64,000 nucleotides of DNA, taken from contig CALFNR010000066.1 in the NCBI GenBank assembly GCA_937903005.1, forward strand, positions 9,318 through 73,317. The letters are read 5' to 3'. This DNA is from Clostridium_AI sp002297865 (lineage in GTDB: Bacteria; Bacillota; Clostridia; Lachnospirales; Lachnospiraceae). Numbering within the stretch: the first letter of the stretch is position 1; every line of letters begins with the position of its first letter. The notes beneath the pieces were generated by a model. The model searched no databases. It was given only the letters and a program-made list of their open reading frames with translations, and was not told the origin of the DNA. A program made the position numbers and the translations under genes. Below, piece after piece: positions 27,257-36,949 of the stretch.

Positions 27257-28972
27257 TTAAATTCTAAACTTTCCGACGATTTGCTTTAAATCCTGTGCAT
27301 ACCGCTCATTCTCTCCCACCTTTTCACTCGTATCAGATACTAAACCAACTACATCTGACGTTTTTTCTGCGATATGGGTAACTCCACCAGCCGCTTCATT
27401 CATAGTACCTGCAATTTCAGATACTGCAGAAGCAATTTGCTTGGTAACACTACTTAGCTGATATATATCTACATTAATATTATCCATACTTGTTTGAATC
27501 TGTTTCGCATCCTCACTATACTGAATACTGGTCTCTCTAAAATTAGCATAATCTCGATTGACATTTTTCTCAAAGAAATGCAATGTTGTCTCTAAACATT
27601 CTGATATATTAGTAACCGCATCTGTAACATCTGCTACTATAGCTGATATGTTACTTACGGTACTTGCTGACTGATTCGCCAATGCACTGATTTCATTGGC
27701 AACTACACCAAACCCTTTGCCTAATTCACCAGCTCTTGCTGCCTCAATTGAAGCATTTAATGCAAGTAACGAAGTCTGGTCCGCAATATCCATAATGGTA
27801 CTGCTTAAAATTTCGATTTTTTCTACTGCCTTTGACTTTTCGATAGCTTCCTCGGATTTTGCCCTTACTTCTTCATACATATCATTAGCCTTTTGAGAAG
27901 CTTTCAACGTATCCTCTTCAAGTTCTACCGCTCTTTCCTTTATCGTACTTGCAAGCTCCGCTCCCATACTAGTCTTTTCTTTGATTCGGTTGGTGTTTTC
28001 TTCTATATCTACTACATTTCCGTTAATCATATCTATATTAGCTGTGGTTTCCTGCATTCCTGCTGCCATCTCCTGAGATGTCGATGAATTTTCTTGGGAA
28101 TGCTCATTCACAGATGTAATATTGTGAATCAGTTCTTCGGAACTCTCAACAAGCTGTTCCGATGTTTCATTAATCTTTTTCACAATATTTTTCAAGTTAT
28201 CCTGCATCACACTATACTTAACAGCAATAATTCCAATCTCATCTTTTCGCTTACAGAGTTTCGTCAAATCATCATTCTCCTGCAAATCCAACTCTGCGGC
28301 TTTATCAAACACTTTAGCCAGTCTTTTAATTCCAGTAATAATATTTCCAGCAAATATATATGCAACAAAGAGCAAAATCAGACAAACAATAATCTCACTT
28401 CTTACTGCTGACACTTTTAAATATCTAATTGACTTAAGAATTTTATTCTGGTCAACAGAAACAACTAAAATATTGTTAGTTCGAGGGCTGACATAATATC
28501 CTGCATACTTTATCTCACCTTTAAAGTTATAGGAAGCAACATCACACTCTATTTTTTTCCCCTGCTGAATATTCTGTGCAACCTTCTTAATAACCTCATT
28601 CTCAACTGGTTCACCAATTTTTTCACTTGTAGGATGATACAGCATAACACCATTACCACTCACAAGATAAGCATAACTTCCTTCAATTCCATCGACTTGC
28701 ACATCCTTAAGTATTGACTCGTATACTGATGTTTCAACCATAGTACCCATGCCACCAATCTTCTGGTCCACTAAGGCAGAATATGATTTTGCCAAATCCT
28801 CCATACTATACTTCACCGAATCAATAATTTGATTGCTAAATTTTGGAACTGTGACTATGTAACAGACGCTGGCCGAAATAAAAATACAGCCCATTACTAA
28901 AACAAGAAATCGGAAACGAATCGCATTAAAAAGCGAAATCTTCTTTCCAATGCTATTTTTTGACCCATCCAT
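27257..28972 (-). CDS. Methyl-accepting chemotaxis protein with Cache sensor
   Basis: This transmembrane chemoreceptor has about 571 residues. TM1 is about 18-38 and an extracellular sensor region of about 150 residues (single Cache-like, with YLVSGNGVMLYHPTSEKIG) follows. TM2 is near 190-210, followed by HAMP, and a signalling domain has the conserved hairpin tip IMDIADQTSLLALNASIEAA. It would report an unknown ligand to CheW/CheA. The open frame extends to 29032, but AGGGGAGG lies 8 nt ahead of the ATG at 28972. No other chemotaxis gene is in the window. Confidence 0.92.
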   Translation of the reverse strand: MDGSKNSIGKKISLFNAIRFRFLVLVMGCIFISASVCYIVTVPKFSNQIIDSVKYSMEDLAKSYSALVDQKIGGMGTMVETSVYESILKDVQVDGIEGSYAYLVSGNGVMLYHPTSEKIGEPVENEVIKKVAQNIQQGKKIECDVASYNFKGEIKYAGYYVSPRTNNILVVSVDQNKILKSIRYLKVSAVRSEIIVCLILLFVAYIFAGNIITGIKRLAKVFDKAAELDLQENDDLTKLCKRKDEIGIIAVKYSVMQDNLKNIVKKINETSEQLVESSEELIHNITSVNEHSQENSSTSQEMAAGMQETTANIDMINGNVVDIEENTNRIKEKTSMGAELASTIKERAVELEEDTLKASQKANDMYEEVRAKSEEAIEKSKAVEKIEILSSTIMDIADQTSLLALNASIEAARAGELGKGFGVVANEISALANQSASTVSNISAIVADVTDAVTNISECLETTLHFFEKNVNRDYANFRETSIQYSEDAKQIQTSMDNINVDIYQLSSVTKQIASAVSEIAGTMNEAAGGVTHIAEKTSDVVGLVSDTSEKVGENERYAQDLKQIVGKFRI

Positions 28973-29167
28973 ACTTTTTCCTCCCCTTAATTTTTGCATT
29001 TTTCCTTTGTATAATAACATAATACCATACAATGTGTAATTTTGTAAATAATACTTCCGAGTTATTAATATAAGTTATTTTTCTGTAAAAATTGTGTAAA
29101 AAGAATTTTCTCGAATTGTGTATAGATTAATAGAAAAAGTAAAATAGATAAACTTTACGAATATGAA

Positions 29168-29197
29168 AGTGCCAAATACCCTCTCAAATTTGGCACT
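29168..29197 (-). terminator. Hairpin after glutathione peroxidase
   Basis: A perfect 10-bp stem AGTGCCAAAT/ATTTGGCACT with TTCATATT on the minus-strand side lies 60 nt past the stop codon. The T tract is weak. Confidence 0.5.
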
Positions 29198-29258
29198 CCA
29201 TATCACGTAACATCTTTCTATTTATATTATAGATATTATCTTTTTCGCTAGTTATTCA

Positions 29259-29729
29259 TTATAAGTATTTTTCTATTTCAGATTTCATCTTTTTAGGTGA
29301 AACTGTTGGAGCAAACTTCTTAATCACTTTTCCATCTCTGTCTAAGAAGTATTTCGTAAAGTTCCACTTAATTTCTCCCGCAAAATATTCTGGATCCTGA
29401 CTCTTTAAATATTTAAATAGCGGGTGAGCCGTCTTCCCATTTACGTCTACCGCCTCAAATATTGGAAATGTTATTCCTAGACTGTTGTATACTTCTTTTA
29501 TCTCCTCATTGCTTCTGTTTTCTTTTTTGCCAAACTGATTGCATGGGAACCCAAGAATTACAAGTCCTCTATCTTTGCACTCTTCGTATACCTGTTCTAA
29601 TTCTGTTAATTGAGATGCGAAATCACAGTCACTGGCTGTATTCACAACAACAACAACATTCCCCTTATATTCCTCCATTTTAACCTCTTGTCCATTTATT
29701 CCCTTCGCTGTAAAATCGTAAAAATTCAT
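29259..29729 (-). CDS. Glutathione peroxidase family protein
   Basis: This thiol peroxidase of 156 residues has the GPx fold and reduces hydroperoxides, most likely using thioredoxin in this kind of anaerobe. The peroxidatic site is NTASDCDF (Cys about 35), the GPx signature LGFPCNQFG is near 58-66 with the conserved Gln and a candidate resolving Cys, and the Trp is in IKWNFTKYF near 122. The usual CGFTPQYEGL segment reads CDFASQLTEL here, a local divergence. Length fits non-selenocysteine bacterial members. Confidence 0.9.
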   Translation of the reverse strand: MNFYDFTAKGINGQEVKMEEYKGNVVVVVNTASDCDFASQLTELEQVYEECKDRGLVILGFPCNQFGKKENRSNEEIKEVYNSLGITFPIFEAVDVNGKTAHPLFKYLKSQDPEYFAGEIKWNFTKYFLDRDGKVIKKFAPTVSPKKMKSEIEKYL

Positions 29730-30514
29730 GAATACCTTTCCTTTCTAACTCGTTGCCTGATGTGTTTAATGTGTAAATGAACTCAATAACTTAGCTACTT
29801 TCAATTTGGTTATGTAACAAAAAGTTGTATAAAGCAAATTCCATATGCTTGTCGATAACCATAACTTTTATAAATAGACAAAATTCTATCTTATAAATGA
29901 AATTAGAATTATGATACAAACTTTTTTTTTAAATGTCAATATATGATGTTTAGAATTATTCAGTAAACTATATATTTTTTTGATTTTACTAAATTACATG
30001 ATTCATCTTGTTTTGATTTTCCCACCTATTAACATATAAAGCATAGAATCTACTCAAATAATTGTTTGAGTTTGATAACTATATACGAGCCTCACTTTAT
30101 CGTTTGTAATCCCGTACTATTTTTTGATAAATTATGTATTAATCATGCTAAAATACTAAGATATTATAACATAACGCAGAATTAGAAACAATAATAGAAC
30201 TCCTATTCAGTATTTTCTACAAATTCTATTGTAACATGTGTCAATTAAATTCCCTATAGAACTATATTATAGAAATTCCTACGTTTTATGTCAAGTTTTT
30301 CTACCCACTGTAATACTTTTTTTTGCACTATCTTTATATTTAGTCTATTTTTTATACATAATGTTGCTCCATTCTTTCGCAGTCGTTGTTCTGCTTGTTT
30401 ATATTCTTGAATTATTGTCCTATTGATAGTATGATAGAATTGTTTATTATACACTTTGATTCAATACGAATCACACATGAAATTGTATTATTTTAGAGAA
30501 AGAATGGTGTAACA
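29730..30514. other. Gene-free AT-rich interval
   Basis: About 780 nt of very AT-rich sequence lies between glutathione peroxidase and DUF445. The two short open frames near 30240-30450 lack ribosome binding sites and resemble nothing known. A weak hairpin (ACTCAAA/TTTGAGT) is near 30052-30072. No RNA gene or repeat family member was recognised. Confidence 0.5.
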
Positions 30515-31405
30515 ATGAATTATGCAAATTTAATTACTCCGCTTATTGGTGCTGGAATTGGCTATGTTACCAATTATATTGCAGTGAAAATGTTATTTCG
30601 CCCTTTGAGACCTATCAGAATAGGGAACTTTAAACTTCCATTCACACCAGGTATCATTCCAAAAGAAAAACCTAGACTTGCTCATGCGATTGGAGAAGTT
30701 ATAGGGCAACGTCTTGTTACAAAAGACGGAATCGAAGCAATGCTTTTATCTGAGGAAGTAAAAAATACTATAAAATCAAGAATTTCAGAAGCATTGAATA
30801 ATAATAACACTACGCTTTATCAGTTTATGATTGCTAACCTGTCTGAAGAAAAAACGGACAGCTTAAAGGAAAATGTAACAGGTGAGATAACGACTCACAT
30901 TACACACTCTTTGATGGACGCAAATATTGACGAATTATTAGCTGGAGAAATTGTGAAATCAATTAAAGAATATTTCCAAGGCGGCTTACTTGCCATGATG
31001 TTAAATGACTCCATTTTAAATTCCATCGGTACCCAAATCGGAAAGGGCATTCGAAACTTTCTTGAGAATAACGGTGAAAACATCATAAAACCTTATGTAG
31101 AAAAAGAGTATGATAAAATTACAGAACTCACGCTACATGAAGTAAAAGATTTTACAGAAAAAAACGAAATAGCGCTAGAAGATATTCTTATTCATGTTTA
31201 CGAGTACACCATAGGAAACAATATAGATAAGATACTTTCTCTTATCGACGTATCACAAATTGCAGAAGAGCAGATTAATCAAATGGATGTATCAGAATTA
31301 GAAAAACTCATTCTTTCGGTGATGAAAAAAGAATTAAATGCCATAGTAAACCTTGGTGCTTTAATCGGACTCATTCTTGGCTTACTAAATCTAGTTTTAA
31401 CCTAA
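30515..31405 (+). CDS. DUF445 family membrane protein
   Basis: This 296-residue protein has the DUF445 hallmarks: an N-terminal membrane segment IGAGIGYVTNYIAVKMLFRP (12-31), then FTPGIIPKEKPRLAHAIGE (43-61), a long helical middle and a C-terminal membrane helix (ALIGLILGLLNLVL). The family (YheB and relatives) is of unknown biochemical role; B. subtilis members affect spores. It appears to be monocistronic. Nothing further can be assigned. Confidence 0.85.
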   Translation: MNYANLITPLIGAGIGYVTNYIAVKMLFRPLRPIRIGNFKLPFTPGIIPKEKPRLAHAIGEVIGQRLVTKDGIEAMLLSEEVKNTIKSRISEALNNNNTTLYQFMIANLSEEKTDSLKENVTGEITTHITHSLMDANIDELLAGEIVKSIKEYFQGGLLAMMLNDSILNSIGTQIGKGIRNFLENNGENIIKPYVEKEYDKITELTLHEVKDFTEKNEIALEDILIHVYEYTIGNNIDKILSLIDVSQIAEEQINQMDVSELEKLILSVMKKELNAIVNLGALIGLILGLLNLVLT

Positions 31406-31516
31406 TTAAAACTTTTACAAATTTCAACTTTATCACGTAGAAACATATAATGTAAAAAATGTTTTTGTTTAGCAATCATGTTTTAAACAAATGAAAAATT
31501 TAAGGGGTTGGTATAT

Positions 31517-31867
31517 ATGAAGTACGAATATCACGGTGTTATAATTGAAGAAGCATTAAATGATAATCGTCTGATTAATACGCTAAAAATTGAAAAGGTG
31601 CACATTACTGGACACAAAAAACAGCAAGATCGTAGACATCTCTATCAAGTCAGTATATCAAAAGAGCAGCTTAACTCTCTTGCTCAGCACATTAATGAAG
31701 ACTGGTACCTTTATTTTTGGAAAGATAATATGATTACAGTTCTGTTTCACGATAACCAGTTTGAGTTTGATTATTTAAACCATGATACCTGGACCGAAGT
31801 ATTAAACTACGCTCATTCGATTGGTCTGGACGAAAGCGATATGGACTTTAGCACATCAGGTTTGTAG
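31517..31867 (+). CDS. Hypothetical cytosolic protein
   Basis: This 116-residue protein has no signal or membrane segments and is rich in His, Asp and Tyr. It shows an HLYQVSISKEQLNSLAQHINEDW stretch that suggests an alpha/beta fold. AAGGGG lies 9 nt before the ATG at 31517, which is preferred to the in-frame TTG at 31508. A terminator follows at once, so it is a single-gene unit. No family is recognised. Confidence 0.6.
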   Translation: MKYEYHGVIIEEALNDNRLINTLKIEKVHITGHKKQQDRRHLYQVSISKEQLNSLAQHINEDWYLYFWKDNMITVLFHDNQFEFDYLNHDTWTEVLNYAHSIGLDESDMDFSTSGL

Positions 31868-31891
31868 TATTGTTTCTTCTAACAAACCAAT

Positions 31892-31933
31892 AAAAGCACC
31901 GGTAGGCTCAAGAAGCGTATCGATGCTTTTTTT
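31892..31933 (+). terminator. Intrinsic terminator
   Basis: A stem AAAAGCAxCG/CGATGCTTTT with one mismatch is followed by TTT. It lies between the plus-strand small gene and the convergent EAL gene. Confidence 0.65.
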
Positions 31934-31937
31934 CATT

Positions 31938-33608
31938 TTAACACATATTCTGTATGTAAAATTCTTCTTTATCGACTGGTTTTCCAAAGTAATACCCTTG
32001 TATGTAATCTGGATTTAATTCTGTCACAATCTGTAGCTCATGTTCTTCTTCAACACCTTCGATACATACTTTCAAATGAATACTGTGCGCCATATCAATT
32101 ATATGTCTTAACAATTTCAAATGATAATTACTTTTCATTGCTTTCATTACAAAAGTTCGGTCAATTTTAATAATATAAACTTTCAAATCATTTAAGTAAC
32201 AAAGATTAGAATATCCTGTTCCAAAATCATCTAACCCTAATTTTATCTTCTGTTTCTGAAACGTCTTAATAATATGGCGTATCGTTGAGTCTGTTTCTAC
32301 AAATCCGCTTTCTGTTAATTCAAACAATACAAATTTTGAATCTAGTTCATACTCTCTCAATTCATTTACTACATCAAATGCAACATCACTCTTTTTTAAC
32401 TGTATGTAGGATACATTAATATTCATTCGAAAACCTGGTATCTTCTTCTGCCATTCCTTACACTGTTTTACTGCCGTCTTCATGACCCATCTTCCAACAG
32501 GAACAATCAGTCCACTTTCCTCCAGCATTGGAACAAATACTGCTGGCGATAGACTTCCGTACTTCTCACAGCTCCACCTTAAAAGTGCTTCAGCCCCTGT
32601 GATTCTTCCTGTTTTTACACTTACAATTGGCTGATAATACACTTCAAAACCTTCGAAGTCATTTTTTACGGAATGTCTTAGTTTTTCTTCGATATCTAGC
32701 TTCATTATGTATTTTTCATACTCTTCCTTTTCGAAAAGAAATATTCCATTCTTTCCTCGTCTCGTAGCAGTATTAAAAGCAAAATCAACTTTTTTGCATT
32801 CTTCGATGTAATCATCTGTATAAGAATCAAAGGCTGCAACACCTGCCGACACAGTATAATAGACAGGTAATTTCATATGTTCATTATACTTATTAACTTC
32901 TTCTTTTATGTTGCGGTAAAGATTCTCGGCCTTCTTAACACTGCCGCCTGTTGCATCAAATATGATAAATTTGTCAGATCCTGTTTTGTACAGCTTTACT
33001 TCACTGTCTATAAAGTGTGTAATACAATCTAGTGTAGTTTGCATAATAGTATCTGCCATATGTAAGCCGTACTTTTCGTTGATTTCCTTAATGTTGTCGA
33101 TTCCCAATTTCATAACATATCCACCTGTATGCAATGAGGAATCTGTAGCAGAACAATAATCTGATATAAACTTTATATCAGACTGCAAAGAATCAATACT
33201 CTTGGAATTTTCTTGCTTTATTTCACGAATATATCCAACAACAGTTCCTAATCCTTTCAGATCATTTTTGATTAGTTCCAAATGACAATTTACCCAAAGG
33301 ATTTCTTTTCCTTTTCCATAGCAGCGACATCTAAACTTCTTGCTAATACAGCCCTTTCTAACCTGCATAACACATTGAAGTACATAAGGTAAATCCTCTT
33401 CATGAACCAACTCCTTAAAAAGATTATCCGCCGAAGGATAATTCGTTTCAGGCAATTCAAATTTATATATTGCAGATTCAGAAATACAATAATAACCATG
33501 ATAAAAGTCTAAATAGAACATGTAGCCCTCTACACTCTCCGAAAACGTATCCTTTGAATTAGCGAGACTCATCTCTTCTTTTACCATCAAGTTGCCTTGC
33601 GCTTTCAC
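31938..33608 (-). CDS. PAS-GGDEF-EAL cyclic-di-GMP phosphodiesterase
   Basis: This 556-residue signalling protein has a PAS-like sensor region at about 25-140. The GGDEF-like domain (about 145-300) has a signature that reads GSDKF, so diguanylate cyclase activity is probably lost. The EAL domain (about 310-550) is well kept: AEALLRW, NINVS, ELTES, and DDFGTGYSNLCYL with the two metal-binding aspartates. The likely net role is hydrolysis of c-di-GMP, perhaps controlled by GTP binding to the dead GGDEF. Translation starts at GTG, placed 8 nt after a GGAGG site. Confidence 0.87.
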   Translation of the reverse strand: MKAQGNLMVKEEMSLANSKDTFSESVEGYMFYLDFYHGYYCISESAIYKFELPETNYPSADNLFKELVHEEDLPYVLQCVMQVRKGCISKKFRCRCYGKGKEILWVNCHLELIKNDLKGLGTVVGYIREIKQENSKSIDSLQSDIKFISDYCSATDSSLHTGGYVMKLGIDNIKEINEKYGLHMADTIMQTTLDCITHFIDSEVKLYKTGSDKFIIFDATGGSVKKAENLYRNIKEEVNKYNEHMKLPVYYTVSAGVAAFDSYTDDYIEECKKVDFAFNTATRRGKNGIFLFEKEEYEKYIMKLDIEEKLRHSVKNDFEGFEVYYQPIVSVKTGRITGAEALLRWSCEKYGSLSPAVFVPMLEESGLIVPVGRWVMKTAVKQCKEWQKKIPGFRMNINVSYIQLKKSDVAFDVVNELREYELDSKFVLFELTESGFVETDSTIRHIIKTFQKQKIKLGLDDFGTGYSNLCYLNDLKVYIIKIDRTFVMKAMKSNYHLKLLRHIIDMAHSIHLKVCIEGVEEEHELQIVTELNPDYIQGYYFGKPVDKEEFYIQNMC

Positions 33609-33784
33609 AGATCCACCTCCACTTTGTCATTTCTTGTCTAATTGTACTATACATAGCTTACATTATATTATATGCATTGTCTACCTCACTACATGTCGCT
33701 CCTTAATTTAGTTAGTATATGTGTTATACTTTTTTATGTTTTTTATGAAATTGATTCAACCTGTAATGAAATTTGCATATTAAA

Positions 33785-33900
33785 ACAAAGTGTGAGTTTC
33801 GCACATCCTCGCTGTCTAAATCAACTACAAGAAACCCACACTTTGTCACGCCGAACAGGTATCGCTGTTATTTTAGCAACTAAATTCCTTACCTGTTCGG
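33785..33900 (+). repeat. Dispersed structured repeat, copy 2
   Basis: This copy has the same layout as copy 1. The outer stem is CAAAGTGTG/CACACTTTG (33786-33794 with 33837-33845). The second stem is CGAACAGG/CCTGTTCG (33852-33859 with 33892-33899), enclosing GCT/AGC. Relative to copy 1 a G-C pair in stem two is replaced by A-T, a compensatory change. It lies 2 nt from the tdk stop codon. Confidence 0.65.
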
Positions 33901-33901
33901 T

Positions 33902-34492
33902 TCACTGCCTATGCAAATTACGTATTGGACCTAAATTTCCTTCTTTAAAATGTTTTCTACACACTGATACATATTTATCATTAGCACCAAGTACAATTTG
34001 TTCGCCCTCTTTTACTGCTACACCATCTTCGTTGTAGCGCATATTGCAAATTGCCTTTTTCCCACACCAGCAAACCGTTTTAATTTCTTGAATTGTATCT
34101 GCTAATTCCATTAACCTGCGGCTCCCTTCAAAAAACTGATTCTTGAAATCACATCTTAAGCCATAACACATAACAGGGATATTCAAGTTATCCACCAAAT
34201 CTGATAAATAATCGATCTGTTCTGCTGTAGCAAACTGTGCCTCATCAACGATAATACATTCGTACTTCATAAGTTTTTCTTCTGTAAAGTTATCAATTAA
34301 ATCACTTAATGTAATACATTCTTCTTCCAAACCCATTCTAGAACGAATTTTATTTATACCATCACGAGTATCCACCTCAGACTTTACCAATAACGCATTC
34401 TGTCCACGTTCCCAATAGTTATAACGTACCATCATCGCATTGGCTGATTTTGAACTTCCCATTGCACCATAATAAAAATATAACTTTGCCAT
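33902..34492 (-). CDS. tdk: Thymidine kinase
   Basis: This type II thymidine kinase has 196 residues and phosphorylates thymidine for salvage into dTMP. The P-loop is GAMGSSKS (9-16), the DEAQF Walker B-like motif is near 84, and a zinc site is suggested by CWCGKKAIC near 142-150 plus a late Cys in VSVCRKH. The final motif is near YVSVCRKHF. The gene is preceded by a HEAT-methyltransferase and followed directly by dispersed repeat copy 2. Confidence 0.93.
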   Translation of the reverse strand: MAKLYFYYGAMGSSKSANAMMVRYNYWERGQNALLVKSEVDTRDGINKIRSRMGLEEECITLSDLIDNFTEEKLMKYECIIVDEAQFATAEQIDYLSDLVDNLNIPVMCYGLRCDFKNQFFEGSRRLMELADTIQEIKTVCWCGKKAICNMRYNEDGVAVKEGEQIVLGANDKYVSVCRKHFKEGNLGPIRNLHRQ

Positions 34493-34526
34493 AATAAATC
34501 CTCTATTCGTCTACTTGCTTCTCGTA

Positions 34527-36008
34527 TTATTTTATTACAAATACATATGTCCCTTCTTTTAAGGATACTAAAGATTCTTCTAAGACTTTAAAACCATTGG
34601 CTGGTGCATACTTTCTTACCAGACCTTTATCATGTGAATACAAGATTAGTACTCCATCATCTGCGAGGTGTTCCTTAATTTTTCTGAAAAACTGAATATA
34701 TATCTGTTTTATTTCTTCCTCCCGAACATGTCCCATTGCAAATGGCATATCTGTTATTACTTCATCAAACAAATATTCATGGGTAAAATCAAAAAAATCC
34801 CGATTAATAAAATGAATAATCTGACGCGCTTCTTCTGCATTGTTCCTAGCCTTTTTAATGGCCTCACCAAATGTGTCGATTCCGTACATTGTATTGGCTT
34901 TCGTCATTTTATGACGTTCAATCAGCATTGTTCCAACGCCACAAAACGGATCAAGAACTTGAGCATTTTCTTTCAAATAATCTTTTGCAAGTGCAACTGT
35001 TAACGCTGCATTTACTGGACGAATACTGGAAGCTACAGACTCCTTACGATATGAAAAACGCTCATCCTTTATTGTATACAATTTAACTAAAATATTGAAA
35101 TTACCCTCTTTATTCTCCACAAAACGAAGTTCGATTTCATAATTAGACGTGGTATTAATTAACTTTCTGCTGGAATGCTGTTCAATGGCTAATGCTATTT
35201 TTTTTGCAAATGCAGCCTTCTTAGCCACTTCCATCTTCGTTTTCAATTCCACTCTAAAATAAAATGGTGCCTTGCCATCATGGCGTTCCTCTAAAAAAGA
35301 TAATAGCTTGGATGAAGCCACTTTCTTAGCTGCTGCCTCAATATCCATAGGACATGTTTGAACACCTTGTACTAAAAAAAGCAATTCTTGATAGGTTCGA
35401 ATTGGTAAAACTTCTACAAGTGAACTCACTTTTGCCTGGATGCCTGCGTTAAATGCTCTTGCACGTGTTCCTTCTGGAAGCTGTTCCATGGTTGTAGCGA
35501 TATGGTCACGATTCGTCAGCAGAATAATGTCCGCTGGCATCTCCTGCCCTGTAAATTCATGTGTCTTAACGCCTTCCATCGTAACCACAAGACTAGACAG
35601 AGCACGCATTTCTTCCTGAATGTGTTTCTTACTTTCTTCTGTCATTTTCTCATTGGACAGCATCTCTAAGCGCTGCTTTATCTGAGGCATCAGACTTCTA
35701 TAGTCCAATTCCCCAATTGCAACAAGATATGAACTTTTCACAAACAGCTTGTCTTCTCTTTCGTAAGCCTGAAATAAAGGTACAAGAAACTCTTGAATTC
35801 CCAATCCGCCCATAACGAGCGCTGCATTCTTCCTTGTTTTTGCGTCTTCATTACTAAGCAATCTAACAAACATTTCATTATATTGACTGCCTATATGAAA
35901 CAGTAAAGCATGCTTATTGTTTCCTTCCTTTAATTCCTGCTTTAATAAACTTAAATTCTGACGGACATTAATGCCCTTCACAATCGCTTCAAAAGTATCA
36001 CGTATCAT
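34527..36008 (-). CDS. HEAT-repeat and THUMP-like methyltransferase fusion
   Basis: This 493-residue protein has an N-terminal part (about 1-150) of helical HEAT-like repeats (NAALVMGGLGIQEFLVPLFQAYE). The middle (about 160-310) resembles a THUMP/RNA-binding region of the RlmL/Trm14 group. The C-terminal part (about 320-493) is a class I SAM methyltransferase with motif I LDPFCGVGTMLIE and a motif IV reading DMPFAMG instead of the usual NPPYG/DPPYG. The probable substrate is guanine N2 in rRNA or tRNA. The HEAT fusion is unusual. It lies upstream of tdk by 34 nt on the same strand. Confidence 0.72.
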   Translation of the reverse strand: MIRDTFEAIVKGINVRQNLSLLKQELKEGNNKHALLFHIGSQYNEMFVRLLSNEDAKTRKNAALVMGGLGIQEFLVPLFQAYEREDKLFVKSSYLVAIGELDYRSLMPQIKQRLEMLSNEKMTEESKKHIQEEMRALSSLVVTMEGVKTHEFTGQEMPADIILLTNRDHIATTMEQLPEGTRARAFNAGIQAKVSSLVEVLPIRTYQELLFLVQGVQTCPMDIEAAAKKVASSKLLSFLEERHDGKAPFYFRVELKTKMEVAKKAAFAKKIALAIEQHSSRKLINTTSNYEIELRFVENKEGNFNILVKLYTIKDERFSYRKESVASSIRPVNAALTVALAKDYLKENAQVLDPFCGVGTMLIERHKMTKANTMYGIDTFGEAIKKARNNAEEARQIIHFINRDFFDFTHEYLFDEVITDMPFAMGHVREEEIKQIYIQFFRKIKEHLADDGVLILYSHDKGLVRKYAPANGFKVLEESLVSLKEGTYVFVIK

Positions 36009-36044
36009 GTTGCTCTCCTATAATCTTTTCTCTTTTCTCTTCTC

Positions 36045-36719
36045 TTATAGCGCATATGAATATAAATCATCAAATATTTCTTGTTCATGGTCATATATAA
36101 AAAAGTGTTTCCCCTTATACAACTTCCATTCTACTTCAGTACCTAGCAATTCATCCCATTCTTCCTTAGAAGAAATGTTATCAAGATCTCCATTTAGTAC
36201 CGTTACAGAGCTCTTCATTGGCACAGGCTTAAAACGGTATTGGCTAAGAAGTTTTACATCTTTCCTTAAATCTGCAAATGCTAAATCTGCAAGTTCATCA
36301 CAGGCCAATACGTCATCGCTGATTCCTCCCAGTTTAATATATTCCTCTCTGAATTCCTGCTCATTCATTAAATCTGGGTCTTCTGTTATAGTAGATAGTA
36401 CTTTGCAGCCTGATAGGATAATCCTGCTAGGCAGTGGTTTTCCATTTTCCCAAAGCCTTTTGTACATCTCATATGCAGCACGACTTCCCATACTATGCCC
36501 AAAAAAAATATAATCCTCGTTCTCAGCTAAAACTTCAATTTTTTTGTATAACAAATCCATAAGTTCATTCCAGCTTGTACATTCATAATCTCTAACACCT
36601 TCTTTTAAACTTGTGTATACAATACGATGCACTTCAAAGTTCTCTTTCAACTGCCTTGTCCATTGATTATATCCTAACCCTAAAGACCCTGCATATGGAA
36701 ATAAAATTAATTTTGTCAT
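36045..36719 (-). CDS. Type II thioesterase-like alpha/beta hydrolase
   Basis: This 224-residue alpha/beta hydrolase of the GrsT/RifR thioesterase group edits misloaded carrier proteins on peptide or polyketide synthetases. The opening FPYAGSLGLGYNQW, the nucleophile elbow GHSMG (S76), an acidic residue in NGDLDNIS and the final His in GKHFFIYDH form the expected triad. A longer frame starts at 36764, but GGGAGG is 7 nt before the ATG at 36719. No NRPS or PKS gene is in the window, so its carrier is unknown. Confidence 0.8.
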   Translation of the reverse strand: MTKLILFPYAGSLGLGYNQWTRQLKENFEVHRIVYTSLKEGVRDYECTSWNELMDLLYKKIEVLAENEDYIFFGHSMGSRAAYEMYKRLWENGKPLPSRIILSGCKVLSTITEDPDLMNEQEFREEYIKLGGISDDVLACDELADLAFADLRKDVKLLSQYRFKPVPMKSSVTVLNGDLDNISSKEEWDELLGTEVEWKLYKGKHFFIYDHEQEIFDDLYSYAL

Positions 36720-36949
36720 GCGTATCCTCCCAATATTAATTATAGTTTGACTTTTCTCTTTCAATTAAACTGTACTTATTGTATCAAAGCGTGTCGTAAA
36801 AAGCAAATGATGAAAGGAACGAAAAACAGTACCATTTCTTCCAGTACCAAAAGAACCTATAGAGCAAATCATTTCCTTTACTCTACAGGCTCTACGAAAA
36901 TAGCAGAAAGTTCCTCACACCTTTGCAGCTTTTGCCACCTAATAGAAAC

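Noticed and set aside
30254..30454. Minus-strand 66-codon frame in the AT-rich gap, possibly a transposase remnant
   Set aside because: It starts at GTG with no ribosome binding site, composition is Lys/Asn/Ile as expected by chance in AT-rich DNA, and no inverted ends or duplications flank it.
33672..34037. Plus-strand open frame of 121 codons
   Set aside because: It runs antisense through tdk and across repeat copy 2, has no ribosome binding site and resembles no protein.
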